DNA from: Trebonia sp963822615 | GTDB taxonomy: Bacteria > Actinomycetota > Actinomycetes > Streptosporangiales > Streptosporangiaceae | Length of the DNA stretch: 64,000 bases | NCBI GenBank assembly: GCA_963822615.1 | Contig: CAWGIM010000016.1 | Location: 62,001 to 126,000 of the forward strand | Direction: 5' to 3' | Position numbers and translations under genes: made by a program | The notes under the pieces: model-generated | What the model was told of the DNA's origin: nothing | Seen by the model: the letters and a program-made list of their open reading frames with translations, nothing else | The model's database searches: none | Shown: positions 24,453 to 32,593 of the stretch, one piece after another | How positions within the stretch are numbered: the first letter of the stretch is position 1 | Layout of the letters: the number at the start of each line of letters is the position of its first letter

Positions 24453-25522
24453 TCACGTAATCGCCGCCCGAGACCGCACCTGAGACACCGGACAGGCCAG
24501 GTCTGCCGGCCTGCAACGCCACCCCGACCAAGGCGCCAGAACGAATGTTCCGAGCTCAGCCAGACCGCGGCGTCCCTCCCGACGACGCCGACCGCCGGCA
24601 CGAGCCGGGTACGAGTGAGGGTAGGGTCGGACCGGACGTGCGAGTCTCCCCCCATCCGGCGCTCCACGGGTTCCCGCCGGCTCAGCGGTTTCGGCCAGGA
24701 TGCCCTCCCCTGGCGTGGGGATGCGAGTGCCCCGGTAGAGGTACCGGGTAACCGGTACCGATTCCGGCCAGAACATCGCGACGTTGCCGTCTTTGATCTG
24801 CCAGTCAGGCAGCAGGCGGCGCCTGAACGTTCCCCTGTTCAGGCGCGGGTGCCGTTTGCGGAGCCAGCCGACTACCCGCCACCAGGCGAAGTGGCTGAGG
24901 TAGCCGAAGGTCGCTTTCGACACGCCGTGCCGGAAATAGTTGCACCAGCCCCGCAGGATCGGGTTGAGCTGGCGCGGCAGGTCGGCGAGCGTCTTGTGCC
25001 GTGATCGGCGCGTGGCTGCCCGTGCCTTGTCTAGGATCGCGTTGAGCGATTTCCTCGACGGGTAGGTGTAGACGGCCTTACGCGCGGTTCTCCTCTTGGT
25101 CCTCCGCTGGACGCGGAAGCCCGGGAAGTCGAACCCCTCGTCGATGTGGCAGACCCGGGTCTTGGCCTCTGACAGGCGCAGCCCCAGCGGGGCGATTACC
25201 TGGGAGAGCTCTTCCCGCAGCGCTTCCGCGTGCGCCTTGGAGCCGTGCACCATGATCACGAAATCATCCGCGTAGCGGACAATCCGGTAGGTGGCCCCGC
25301 CGCGCTTGCGGTGCGCCCTGCGCCGCCAGTCCCCGCCGTGGGCATCCCACTTAACGGAGAAGTGCTCGTCCAGCACCGACAGCGCGATGTCAGCGAGAAC
25401 AGATCATCAAACCGGCGGCCCGGTTCCCGGGGCGCCCATTGGTACAGCTTGGCCTGCATCCGCCGTACCCGGTGCTGCGCCGAGAACAAGTCCGGCCAGG
25501 CCAGCGGCTCACCAGTATTCAC
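24453..25522 (-). pseudogene. Group II intron reverse transcriptase/maturase, internally deleted
   Basis: Reading left from ATG 25522, the N-terminus (RVRRMQAKLYQWAPREPGRRFDDLF) is that of a group II intron protein. It jumps, with a frame change at about 25395, to ALSVLDEHF. The catalytic RYADDF box of the polymerase, the maturase X domain (LNPILRGWCNYFRHG) and a tail to RGTRIPTP at about 24702 follow. Reverse-transcriptase motifs 1-4 are missing, so about 500 bases were deleted. The frame runs on to 24453 but homology ends near 24702, just before the domain V-like hairpin. The element cannot retrohome by itself. Confidence 0.8.
24629..24665 (-). ncRNA. Group II intron domain V-like hairpin
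   Basis: On the minus strand, about 37 bases after the maturase homology ends, the sequence begins GGAGCGCCGGATGG and ends CGCACGTCCGGTCC, with a GAGA tetraloop-like turn between. That is the shape and spacing of domain V, the catalytic hairpin at the 3' part of group II introns (GAGC...stem...CGUCCGGUUC). Domain VI and the exact 3' splice site are not clear. Confidence 0.5.
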
Positions 25523-25732
25523 CAGTGCCGCCAGTCATTACAGTTCCTCATCTGCGCGAACCCGCTGGGCCCCTTCGCCGTGTACGCGGCTTTCCCGCGC
25601 CCGGACTACTACGGGCCCTCCGCCCCGCCCCGCGGCCGTCAGCACACGACGTGCCTTCCCGCCCGGACCCGCCTGGGAAGCGGGCCGGGACGGGGACCGC
25701 GGGCGGTTCCCACGTTCCCATGAGCCGATCAA

Positions 25733-25930
25733 CGGGTGAGGTGGCCAGCTCTGCGCGATGGCGGTGGTCCTGTCTCGGCTGATGTGGCTGGCCCAGTTGA
25801 CGGCGGTCTGGATGTGGACGCCGAGCAGGCTGGCCAGTACCGCGGGGGGCAGGTCGGATGCCCATGCGCCGAGCGCGGAGTTGCGGGCTTGCCGGGGCTC
25901 GATTCCGTGCTGGCGGAGCCCGCGGGTCAC
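25733..25930 (-). pseudogene. Tyrosine recombinase C-terminal fragment (copy 1)
   Basis: A 66-residue stretch (LRQHGIEPRQARNSALGAWASDLPPAVLASLLGVHIQTAVNWASHISRD) matches the C-terminal tail of actinobacterial tyrosine recombinases encoded in multi-recombinase transposons. No start or catalytic core is present. Two more decayed fragments of the same gene type lie at about 28610 and 29822, so the area was repeatedly hit by the same element family. Confidence 0.5.
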
Positions 25931-25967
25931 GCCGGGGCTGCTGGCTCGACTACATCGACAGAAAAGA

Positions 25968-25984
25968 AACTGTACGGTACAGTT
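25968..25984. promoter_or_regulatory. TetR operator, 17-bp perfect dyad
   Basis: AACTGTACGGTACAGTT: 8-bp perfect arms around a central G, 6 bases before the start codon of the TetR gene at 25991. The position is right for autorepression. Confidence 0.75.
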
Positions 25985-25990
25985 CTGTTA

Positions 25991-26626
25991 ATGATCGAGA
26001 TCGACGCCACCACAGTCTCCGAAAACCGGCCGCCGGCAGCCGAGTCCAGGCCGGGTTCGCGCAGCGCGGCACGGGAGCAGGCGATCTTGGCCGCTGCCGC
26101 GGAACTGGTCGCCGAGATCGGGTACGAGCGGGTCACCGTGGACGCGATCGCAGCCCGGGCCCGCGCCTCGAAAGCCACGATGTACCGCAAGTGGCCGGGC
26201 AAGGCCGAGCTGGTGGCCGACGCGTTGCGGCGCCAGGCTGAGAACCAGTCCGCTGAGCTGCCGGACACGGGCAGCGTGCACGGCGACCTGCTGTGGATCG
26301 TCCGGAGTATCGCGCAGACCTTCACCAGCGCCGACGGCGGCCCGTCGCTTGTCAGCCTGGTAGAGGCGATCCGGGCTGACACGGTCCTGCGTGACGTCGT
26401 TGATGCTCAGATCCAGGAGCGCAGCCAGCATGACGGAGCGCTGGTATGCGCCCGCGCCTCGGCCCGGGGCGAGAAGGTGGACGCGTCCCGCGGCCCCGCG
26501 GTCGTCGGGCTGGCCCTGGCCCACCTGTTCCTGCGGACCCTGCTGGGCGGCGCGCCGCCGGGCGAGGCCGAGCAGCGGGACTTCGTCGAGCAGGTTCTGC
26601 TGCCCCTGATGAACGCCCCGGCGTAA
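25991..26626 (+). CDS. TetR/AcrR-family regulator of an adjacent (decayed) efflux pump
   Basis: A 211-residue TetR protein. HTH at about residues 30-75 (AILAAAAELVAEIGYERVTVDAIAARARASKATMYRKWPGKAELV), C-terminal domain of the TetR_C_11/AcrR type. The ATG at 25991 starts just after the palindromic operator; a longer frame leading in from 25736 would read through the operator and is not real. It stands before an MFS pump remnant, so it has probably lost its main target. Confidence 0.87.
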   Translation: MIEIDATTVSENRPPAAESRPGSRSAAREQAILAAAAELVAEIGYERVTVDAIAARARASKATMYRKWPGKAELVADALRRQAENQSAELPDTGSVHGDLLWIVRSIAQTFTSADGGPSLVSLVEAIRADTVLRDVVDAQIQERSQHDGALVCARASARGEKVDASRGPAVVGLALAHLFLRTLLGGAPPGEAEQRDFVEQVLLPLMNAPA

Positions 26627-26695
26627 CCGCGCCGGCTCCCGGAAGCGCACGCCCGCTTCGCCCCAATTCCTCGTCAGTCTCAGCAAGGAGTCGTC

Positions 26696-27054
26696 ATGAC
26701 CCATGCCAAAAATCGAGCCCCGGCAGTAACAGATGGTGATAGTGGACTGGCCGTGATCGCGGTCCGCCAGCTGAGGATCGTGCTCGACGCCTCGATCGTG
26801 AACATCGCCCTGCCACAGGCCCAGCGCGCTGAACATCTCCGACGCCGAGCCGGCAGTGGGTCGTCACCGCCTGCACCCTAACCATCGCGGCTACAGCGGC
26901 CCTCAGTACCTCATCACCCGCCACGGGGCCGTCCAGGCGGTTAGCGGCTGGCCTTCGCCGTAGCGCCATCGTGCTCCCCGCCGGCGCGGTGGCCGCGCTC
27001 CTGCTCATCCGGGCCGGGCGCGACGACCTGCCCGACACCCGCACGGCCAGCTAA
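26696..27054 (+). pseudogene. MFS (DHA2-type) efflux transporter remnant
   Basis: Begins like a drug-proton antiporter (GLAVIAVRQLRIVLDASIVNIALPQAQRA), then shifts frame (QWVVTACTL appears in another frame). It ends with a typical C-terminus (LPAGAVAALLLIRAGRDDLPD) at the TAA 27052-27054. About 360 bases remain of a gene of about 1,450. At least one frameshift and one large deletion are present, so it is dead. It followed the TetR gene as its target. Confidence 0.7.
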
Positions 27055-27076
27055 CCCACTACGAAAGGCAACCTCA

Positions 27077-28236
27077 ATGTCACAGCACATCGAGTCCGTT
27101 CACCTCGCGGTCCCCGATGCCGACCTGAAGGACCTGCGGATGAGGCTGAGCCGGGTCCGCTGGCCGGCAGGCCGCACGGTCACCGACACCAGCCAGGGAC
27201 CCACGCCGGAGAAGCTCAAGGCCCTCACCGATTACTGGCGCGACTCCTACGACTGGCGCAACGTCGAGGCCGAAATCAACGGATGGGGGCTGCACCGGAC
27301 CACGATCGACGGCCTAGACATCGACTTCCTCCACATCCGGTCCCCCGAGCCGAACGCGACGCCCCTGGTCATGACCCACGGGTGGCCCGGATCCGTGCTG
27401 GAGTTCCGCAAGGTCATCGGGCCGCTGACCGACCCGGCCGCCACCGGCGCAGACGCGAGCCAGGCATTCCACCTGGTCATCCCGGTGCTTCCGGGCTTCG
27501 GGTTCTCGGCCAAGCCGCAGGAGGCCGGGTGGACCATCCCCCGCATCGCCCGCGCCTGGATCACCCTGATGGGCCGGCTCGGGTACGAGCGCTGGGGCGC
27601 CCAGGGCGGCGACCTCGGCTGCGCGGTCACCGACGAGATCGCCAAGCGCAGGCCGGCCGGCCTGATCGGCACGCACCTGAACTTCGCGATGTTCCCCCCG
27701 ACCCCCGACGAGGTCCAGAACGCGACACCGGAGGAACGGGCCGCGCTCGGTGACGCCAAGTACTTCTGGGACAACCTGTCCGGCTACGCCAAAGAGCAGC
27801 AAACCAGGCCGCAGACAATCGGCTACTCACTCGCCGACTCACCCGCCGGCCAGGCGGCCTGGATCTACGCCATGTTCCAGGACACCTGCGGCACCCCCGG
27901 CGACGCCGAAGCCTCCTTCACCCTGGACGAGATCCTCGACGACATCATGATGTACTGGCTCCCCAACTCCGGCGCCTCCTCCGCCCGCCTTTACTGGGAG
28001 ATGACGCAAAGCGGATGGTCGTCACCCGCCACCATCGACGACCCGATCACCGTCCCGGTCGGGGTTCACCATGCCGCCCAAAGAAGCCGTCAGGAAGTCA
28101 CGCCGGCAGCTCGAGCGCCGCTACTCCAACGTCGTCTTCTTCAACGAGCCCGCTGCGGGCGGTCACTTCTTCGCCCTCGAACAGCCGCGAGACCCTCGTC
28201 CGCGACATCCGGGCTACCTTCGCCCAGTTGGCCTGA
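27077..28236 (+). pseudogene. Epoxide hydrolase with two frameshifts
   Basis: The first 325 residues (27077 to about 28062) form a good alpha/beta-hydrolase epoxide hydrolase: EHN-type N-terminal domain, HGWPGS oxyanion region, nucleophile Asp in GGDLG (about residue 180). The C-terminus is then found in two other frames: MPPKEAVRKSRRQLERRYSNVVFFNEPAAGGHFFALEQP (28071 to about 28187), with the catalytic His in GGHF, then RETLVRDIRATFAQLA to the stop at 28236. Two separate one-base shifts break an otherwise complete gene of about 385 residues. Confidence 0.78.
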
Positions 28237-28374
28237 CGGGCCGGTCTCCTCGGCCGGCCCGGCGAGGCCGTGCCGGCCCAGGAGGCGGACTTCGTCCTGC
28301 GGCCTGGCTCAGCGCTCGAAGCAGAAACGTGCCGCACCAGGCACATCCGCCCGTTCCGGCCAGGCCACACCTCT

Positions 28375-28398
28375 GTTGCATCAGGTGCAACATTGTTG
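28375..28398. repeat. GTTGC-dyad repeat, copy 1
   Basis: GTTGCATCAGGTGCAAC with following ATTGTTG; arms GTTGC and GCAAC surround a 7-base core. The copy at 29967-29990 is identical at 20 of 24 positions. Such short dyads are typical core sites of tyrosine recombinases, and recombinase fragments lie next to both copies. Confidence 0.45.
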
Positions 28399-28609
28399 TG
28401 ACTACCCGGCAACAGCACCGCCACCAGGGGAAATACCTGGGCGCCGGCGGCCGACACCGCCCTGGGCACCCTCCCCACCAGGCACTATCTACTCCAGGCG
28501 GTCAAATCACGTGCTGCATCTAATGAAACTTGGCCTGGAGTACTGGGGGAGAGTACTTATTCGGATCGTGCGGTATTCCCTGGCGCGGGGGCGCTTACGG
28601 GTCGGCGAC

Positions 28610-28720
28610 GCGGGTGGTCCAGTACCGCGGGCAGGCCGGACGCTCATGCGGCGAGCGCAGCGTTGCGAGTTTGCCGGGCTCGGTTCGTGCTGGCGGAGTC
28701 TGCCGGGTCAGGATCTCCCG
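28610..28720 (-). pseudogene. Tyrosine recombinase fragment (copy 2, badly decayed)
   Basis: DNA here aligns with the fragment at about 25830-25930: CAGTACCGCGG, then GCTCATGCGGCGAGCGC against CCCATGCGCCGAGCGC, and GTGCTGGCGGAG in both. The frame is broken. It is visible only by comparison with the better copy. Confidence 0.4.
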
Positions 28721-28788
28721 ACTCGGCCTCGGCTCAATCAGGTGCGCCCCCTGTCTTGGCCCTGGAGGCAGGGCTCGCTCAACGCGGG

Positions 28789-29253
28789 TCAGGTTCGCAC
28801 GTGCTTCTCCAGGGCGGCTTCGTAGGCGCGCATGGCGGCGACGATCGTTGCTCGCTCGGGAGGCGTGAGGGCGGCCAGTACCTCCGTCCAGGCGGCGGCG
28901 CTGCCGGATAGCCACTGCGTGATCGGGGCCGCGTAGCCCGGTGCGATCGCGACGATCCGGCGCCGCCGGTCGGCGTCGTCCTCCTGCCGTGTCAGGATGC
29001 CGCGGCGGGACAGGTCGCCGGCCATGAGGCTTACGGTAGTGGGCGCCACTTCCAGCCGGTCGGCCAGCTCGCTAACCGTCAGGGGCCCGTCGTATTGCAG
29101 GTGGGCCAGCAGGGCGAGGTGGCGGGGGGCGAGGTCCAGACCGTGCAGGGCACCCGGGACCGGCAGCCGCTTCGCCCGTCCGACCAGCCTCGGCATCAGG
29201 AGCAGCATCGACCGCACGGCCTGAGCCGTGGTCATCTCCTCGTTGGCGCTCAT
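28789..29253 (-). CDS. MarR-family transcriptional regulator
   Basis: A 154-residue MarR protein. The winged helix is residues about 50-110 (LALLAHLQYDGPLTVSELADRLEVAPTTVSLMAGDLSRRGILTRQEDDADRRRRIVAI), flanked by dimerisation helices. ATG at 29253 chosen because the family starts there. It is divergent from the tautomerase gene. The CTTTG-TAGT-CAAAG dyad between them is the probable operator. MarR proteins usually respond to phenolic compounds, which fits an aromatic-type tautomerase neighbour. Confidence 0.87.
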   Translation of the reverse strand: MSANEEMTTAQAVRSMLLLMPRLVGRAKRLPVPGALHGLDLAPRHLALLAHLQYDGPLTVSELADRLEVAPTTVSLMAGDLSRRGILTRQEDDADRRRRIVAIAPGYAAPITQWLSGSAAAWTEVLAALTPPERATIVAAMRAYEAALEKHVRT

Positions 29254-29270
29254 CTGTCCCGCCCTGTTAT

Positions 29271-29284
29271 CTTTGTAGTCAAAG
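29271..29284. promoter_or_regulatory. Candidate MarR operator
   Basis: CTTTG (29271-29275), TAGT, CAAAG (29280-29284): perfect 5-bp arms, 18 bases from the MarR start and 31 from the tautomerase start. Confidence 0.45.
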
Positions 29285-29314
29285 CCTTTTTGGACGCAAA
29301 GGGAGAATTCAACG

Positions 29315-29698
29315 ATGCCACACCTGACCGCCCGCGTGCCCGAGGCGCAGCTCACCGGGCGCGAGCCCGCGCTGATCTCCGCCCTGACCGATGCCGTCGT
29401 CGAGGTATACGGCCCGTGGGCGCGTGACATCGTGGTCGTCCACCTCGACGGCGTGCCCAGGGGGCGCTGGGGCATCGGCGGGAGGGCCGCCGATGACGCC
29501 GCGCCGGCGATCACGTTCGGCATCCGCGAGGCGGCCCTGTCGCGCCCCGACGGCAAGCAGGTCGCGGCACGGCTCGTCGCCGGGCTGACCGACGCCGTGG
29601 CCAGCGTCCTTGGCGAGCAGGCGCGCAGTGGCACCAGCGTGGAGCTCGTCGCCACTCCCGAAGGGCGCACAGGTATCGGGGGTGCCGTTTCTGAGTAG
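29315..29698 (+). CDS. Tautomerase (4-oxalocrotonate tautomerase / MIF superfamily)
   Basis: A 127-residue protein with Pro directly after the start Met, the catalytic N-terminal base of this superfamily. It has two beta-alpha-beta units (EPALISALTDAVVEVYG...DIVVVHLDGVPRGRWGIGG and KQVAARLVAGLTDAVASVLGEQARSGTSVELVA), so it is a fused-dimer type, twice the 4-OT length. It would interconvert keto and enol forms of small acids. Divergent from MarR. Confidence 0.82.
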   Translation: MPHLTARVPEAQLTGREPALISALTDAVVEVYGPWARDIVVVHLDGVPRGRWGIGGRAADDAAPAITFGIREAALSRPDGKQVAARLVAGLTDAVASVLGEQARSGTSVELVATPEGRTGIGGAVSE

Positions 29699-29821
29699 CA
29701 AGATGACGGCGTTCAGGCCACTCCGCGATCCGGAGCCAGTCCGTAAATCCGCCGACTGCGGTCCAAGAATCTGCGGGTCAGCGGGATGCATCACCCTGAA
29801 GACCATGGCGTGAGCCAAGTC

Positions 29822-29945
29822 AGGTTATCCGGATCCCGTGGTGCCCGCCGGTGCGGGAGTGCTTGCCCTTAACCGTTCGGCGAGGTAGACGGTCCAGTCG
29901 CGGCCCTTGCGCCAGCTCCAGCCGCGCGCAGCACGGCAACCCGGC
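29822..29945 (-). pseudogene. Tyrosine recombinase C-terminal fragment (copy 3)
   Basis: Minus-strand translation gives WRKGRDWTVYLAERLRASTPAPAG and a stop. This is the very end of the recombinase type seen at 25733-25930 (the RDWT-x-YLA ending). The preceding domain is missing or frame-broken. Confidence 0.45.
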
Positions 29946-29966
29946 AGCACTCACCCCAAACCCCCC

Positions 29967-29990
29967 GTTGCATCCGCCGCAACATTGATG
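29967..29990. repeat. GTTGC-dyad repeat, copy 2
   Basis: GTTGCATCCGCCGCAACATTG followed by ATG; same arms as copy 1 at 28375, 20 of 24 identical, about 1.6 kb away in the same orientation. The MarR/tautomerase pair lies between the two copies. Confidence 0.45.
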
Positions 29991-30121
29991 CACGGAGAGT
30001 AACCACGATGACACCGCGGCTCAACAACCCGGAGCCCCGCTGCCATCGCACCAACCGACACACCTTGACAGCTGCGCAAGCCGGCTAACTTACCGGCCTT
30101 GCCGCTATACGTCTGCGATCT

Positions 30122-30214
30122 CCCCGCCCGGCCAAACTACAGCCCACAAATCACGCCGACCACGGGCCATCCCGACAGCCCTATCGGCAAACGTTTAACC
30201 AGCTCAAAGCCAAA
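30122..30214. repeat. Integrase-tail/att-like repeat, copy A
   Basis: Aligns with 49034-49125 in the same orientation: CCCCGCCCGGCC, CCCACAAA-CACGCCGACC, and near-identical 23 bases ending CCAGCTCAAAGCCAAA. In copy C this sequence lies between the integrase gene and tRNA-Tyr. The copy here is therefore probably the junction of an earlier integration. Confidence 0.55.
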
Positions 30215-30454
30215 ATCCACGGACGAACGGGTGGGAGCGGTTACGCTGACCGTCCGGCCCGATTCTTGCCCTCTGACCTGTGGCTTCATGTTGCCTGCTC
30301 GTCCTCGCCGTTGCCCTCGTCGGCCGGTTTGGGGCGGAGCCACCGTCAGCCGTCATCGTGGGGCCAACTCAAGGCGCCCCAGCCACCCCTTCATGCTCAC
30401 CTCCATCGAAGCCAGGGGCCGGACCGACTGACACGCTCCGCCGTGGTACGATAT

Positions 30455-30470
30455 GTAGATACGTATCTAC
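30455..30470. promoter_or_regulatory. Perfect 16-bp palindromic operator of the SDR gene
   Basis: GTAGATACGTATCTAC, overlapping a plausible promoter (-35 CTGACA at 30428-30433 and -10 TATGTA at 30452-30457, 18-base spacer), 21 bases before the SDR start codon. A repressor bound here would block transcription. The regulator is unknown; the ArsR-type gene at 32182 is the nearest same-strand candidate. Confidence 0.65.
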
Positions 30471-30491
30471 CAATCGATCAGGGGAGCCAGC

Positions 30492-31244
30492 ATGGACGTG
30501 AGCTTGAAAGACAAAGTTGCCGTGGTGACAGGTGCTTCCAAGGGAATCGGCGCTGGCATCGCAAGGACGCTCGCCGAAGCCGGGGCGGCCGTCGTGGTCA
30601 ATTTCTCAACCGATCAGGAGGGCGCGGACGCGGTCGTATCGGACATCGTGGCGAAGGGAGGCGAGGCCATCGCTGTCCAGGGAAGCGTCGCCAGGGCCAC
30701 TGACGTTCAGCATCTGTTCGCGGAAACGGAGAAGTGGCTCGGAAAGCTCGACATCCTCGTCAATAATGCCGGCGTATACTCGTTCTTCCCCCTTGAGAAT
30801 CTTCAAGAGGAAGAATTCCACCGCCAGTTCGACACGAACGTTCTCGGTCCGCTGCTGACAGTCAGGGAGTCGCTCAAGCTCTTCGGCCCGGACGGGGGAA
30901 CCATCATCAACATCGGCGCGAGCGCAGCCACCGGCCGCGCTCCGACGATGGCCGTCTATGCCGCCACCAAGGCCGCAGTGGATTCCCTGACCCGGGTGCT
31001 GGCCGCGGAACTCGCGCCGAGGAAGATCCGCGTGAACACCGTCGCGCCGGGGGCGGTGGAGACCGAAGGCATCGCTGCCGTGGGTTTCAGCGGGGCAGTG
31101 CTGGAGCAGGTCGCCGCGGGGATTCCGCTGAGGCGCGTCGGCCAGCCCGCCGATATCGGCCAGGCCGTCCTCTTCTTCGCCTCTGACAGCTCCTCCTGGA
31201 TTACAGGGGAACGCATTCAGGTGGCGGGCGGCCAGCACTTCTAG
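30492..31244 (+). CDS. SDR-family oxidoreductase (FabG-like)
   Basis: A 250-residue classical SDR: TGASKGIG cofactor loop (about residue 14), NNAG (about 90), catalytic Ser in NIGASA, YAATK (about 155), APGAVETEG and the C-terminal ITGERIQVAGGQHF. Likely NADPH-dependent ketoreductase. ATG at 30492 with GGGGA upstream. It is more A/T-rich in third positions than the rest of the window, suggesting transfer. The strong palindrome in its promoter indicates repressor control. Confidence 0.9.
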   Translation: MDVSLKDKVAVVTGASKGIGAGIARTLAEAGAAVVVNFSTDQEGADAVVSDIVAKGGEAIAVQGSVARATDVQHLFAETEKWLGKLDILVNNAGVYSFFPLENLQEEEFHRQFDTNVLGPLLTVRESLKLFGPDGGTIINIGASAATGRAPTMAVYAATKAAVDSLTRVLAAELAPRKIRVNTVAPGAVETEGIAAVGFSGAVLEQVAAGIPLRRVGQPADIGQAVLFFASDSSSWITGERIQVAGGQHF

Positions 31245-31395
31245 CTCCTCTCCCTCTGCCAGTTCCATGTCTCCGCAGATCGCACGCCGCGCGCGGCACG
31301 TACCGGAATACTCTGCCAGCCACTTACCGGGCCTTGTCACGCGCACGCGCGCGAGGTCCGGTAATCAGCCTCGCCTCAGAAAGGTAACCAGTCGG

Positions 31396-32049
31396 ATGAG
31401 TCTCGAAATTGATCTCTCGACCTTCACAGTCCGCGCCAACGAGCGGATGCCCGAGGAGCATTCCCGCGCAATTTCGCAGTCCATAGAAGATTTCGTGCGA
31501 ACATGGGATCCTGCGAACGCGATCAACGTCGGGCAGCCATTCCCGGACTTCAGCCTGCCGGATGCGACCGGCAAGCAGGTGTCCATGAAGGAGCTGCTCG
31601 CAAAGGGGCCCCTGCTCATTTCGTTCTACCGGGGAGAATGGTGCCCTTACTGCAACATGGCCCTGAAAGCCCTTCAAGGCAGCCTCCCGGCCATCGAAGA
31701 CAGAGGTGTGACGCTGGTCGCCATCAGTCCCGAGCTGCCCGACCGGTCCCTCACCATGCAGGAGAAGCACGAACTTCAGTTCCCGGTCCTGTCCGACGCG
31801 GGCAACAACCTCGCCCGCAAGCTCGGAATCGTGTTCCAGCAGCCAGACACACTGCGGCCCGTCATGGAAGCCCACGGTGTTGACCTGAAGGCGCGAAACG
31901 GAGATGACAGCTATGAGGTCCCGTTTCCCGCGTCTTATCTCGTTGACAGTGAAGGCATGATCCGGTACGCATTCCTCGACCCCGACTACACCCGCCGCCT
32001 GGAACCATCGACCGCCCTGGGGTGGATCGACGAGATGCAGCAGCGGTAA
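31396..32049 (+). CDS. AhpC/TSA-family peroxiredoxin-like protein
   Basis: A 217-residue thioredoxin-fold protein: GQPFPDFSLPDATGKQVSM, then FYRGEWCPYCNMAL with Cys83 as the peroxidatic residue and Cys86 two residues on (a CxxC, thioredoxin-like). It belongs to the peroxiredoxin-like group that reduces peroxides. I start at ATG 31396, where the conserved sequence begins; an in-frame ATG at 31267 has no support. Same strand and same A/T-rich codon style as the SDR upstream and the ArsR-like gene downstream: probably one transferred block for oxidative stress. Confidence 0.87.
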   Translation: MSLEIDLSTFTVRANERMPEEHSRAISQSIEDFVRTWDPANAINVGQPFPDFSLPDATGKQVSMKELLAKGPLLISFYRGEWCPYCNMALKALQGSLPAIEDRGVTLVAISPELPDRSLTMQEKHELQFPVLSDAGNNLARKLGIVFQQPDTLRPVMEAHGVDLKARNGDDSYEVPFPASYLVDSEGMIRYAFLDPDYTRRLEPSTALGWIDEMQQR

Positions 32050-32099
32050 GCGCCAGTTGCAGAGCAGCCCGCGCGGATCGGGGACGGGCGCCCTCCCTC

Positions 32100-32126
32100 T
32101 TGCGAATGCTCCGGAGCGCATACAAT
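32100..32126 (+). promoter_or_regulatory. Candidate promoter of the ArsR-like gene
   Basis: TTGCGA (32100-32105) and a very good -10, TACAAT (32121-32126). The spacer is only 15 bases, shorter than ideal, so the -35 is uncertain. A start site near 32133 would give a leader of about 50 bases. Confidence 0.35.
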
Positions 32127-32181
32127 GAAAAGGTGAGCATGTTTAAGTGCGCAGGCATGTAGCGAGGGGCGAACGAAGAAG

Positions 32182-32487
32182 ATGTCAACAAAGAATGCGG
32201 ACGATTCAAAACACAGGCTGCCCGCAAAGCAGTTTGCCCACGTGGCCAAGGTGCTTGCGGAGCCGCGTCGTGTGGAGATCCTCAAGCAAATTGGCGCGAA
32301 CGGAGGGCACATCGCGTTCAGCGAACTGGTTACGTTGCACAACGTCAAAAGCCAGACGTTGTCGCACCATGTGCACGAACTGGGGCTGTCCGGCCTCATC
32401 GAGATCGTCCGCGAAGGAAGATGCGGCATCCTCCACTTGCAACGGGACGTACTGCAAGCTTACCTGGATGAGCTTAATGATATTTAG
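32182..32487 (+). CDS. ArsR-type winged-helix regulator
   Basis: A 101-residue protein with the ArsR/SmtB fold: KVLAEPRRVEILKQIGANGGHIAFSELVTLHNVKSQTLSHHVHELGLSGLIEIVREGR. No CxC or ELCVCDL metal-binding motif; there is only one cysteine (RCGIL), so it is not a classic metal sensor. It may respond to redox state or another signal. Base composition is clearly lower in G+C than the surrounding genes, supporting horizontal origin. It may control the SDR/peroxiredoxin genes upstream; inferred. Confidence 0.85.
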   Translation: MSTKNADDSKHRLPAKQFAHVAKVLAEPRRVEILKQIGANGGHIAFSELVTLHNVKSQTLSHHVHELGLSGLIEIVREGRCGILHLQRDVLQAYLDELNDI

Positions 32488-32593
32488 CTCGGAGCCTTCC
32501 ATGAGACGGCTTCAGGAATCAAGGTCTTCTCCTTTTTACTTTGCCAGGATTTTGATATGGGTGGACTTCGGGTTCACCTAGAAATGGGAGATC

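Larger units (their letters stand above)
28237..28788. other. Non-coding stretch with mobile-element scars
   Basis: No intact gene. It holds the dyad repeat GTTGCATC-AGGT-GCAACATTG starting at 28375, matched at 29967. It also holds a decayed recombinase C-terminal segment at about 28610-28720, whose minus-strand sequence parallels 25830-25930 with many substitutions and indels. Confidence 0.5.
29699..30491. other. Region of recombinase debris and control sites
   Basis: No intact gene. From left: tyrosine recombinase C-terminal scrap on the minus strand (29822-29945), the second GTTGC dyad (29967-29990), a possible 26-codon frame from ATG 30008 (MTPRLNNPEPRCH...) with GGAGAG upstream but no homology, the integrase-tail-like repeat (30122-30214), and the promoter/operator of the SDR gene (30428-30470). 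Confidence 0.5.

Noticed and set aside
28789..29670. 293-aa form of the MarR protein
   Set aside because: The extra N-terminus is antisense to the tautomerase gene; the MarR fold begins at 29253.
30008..30088. 26-codon frame starting MTPRLNN
   Set aside because: Has a plausible ribosome-binding site but no homology and lies in recombinase debris; not called a gene.
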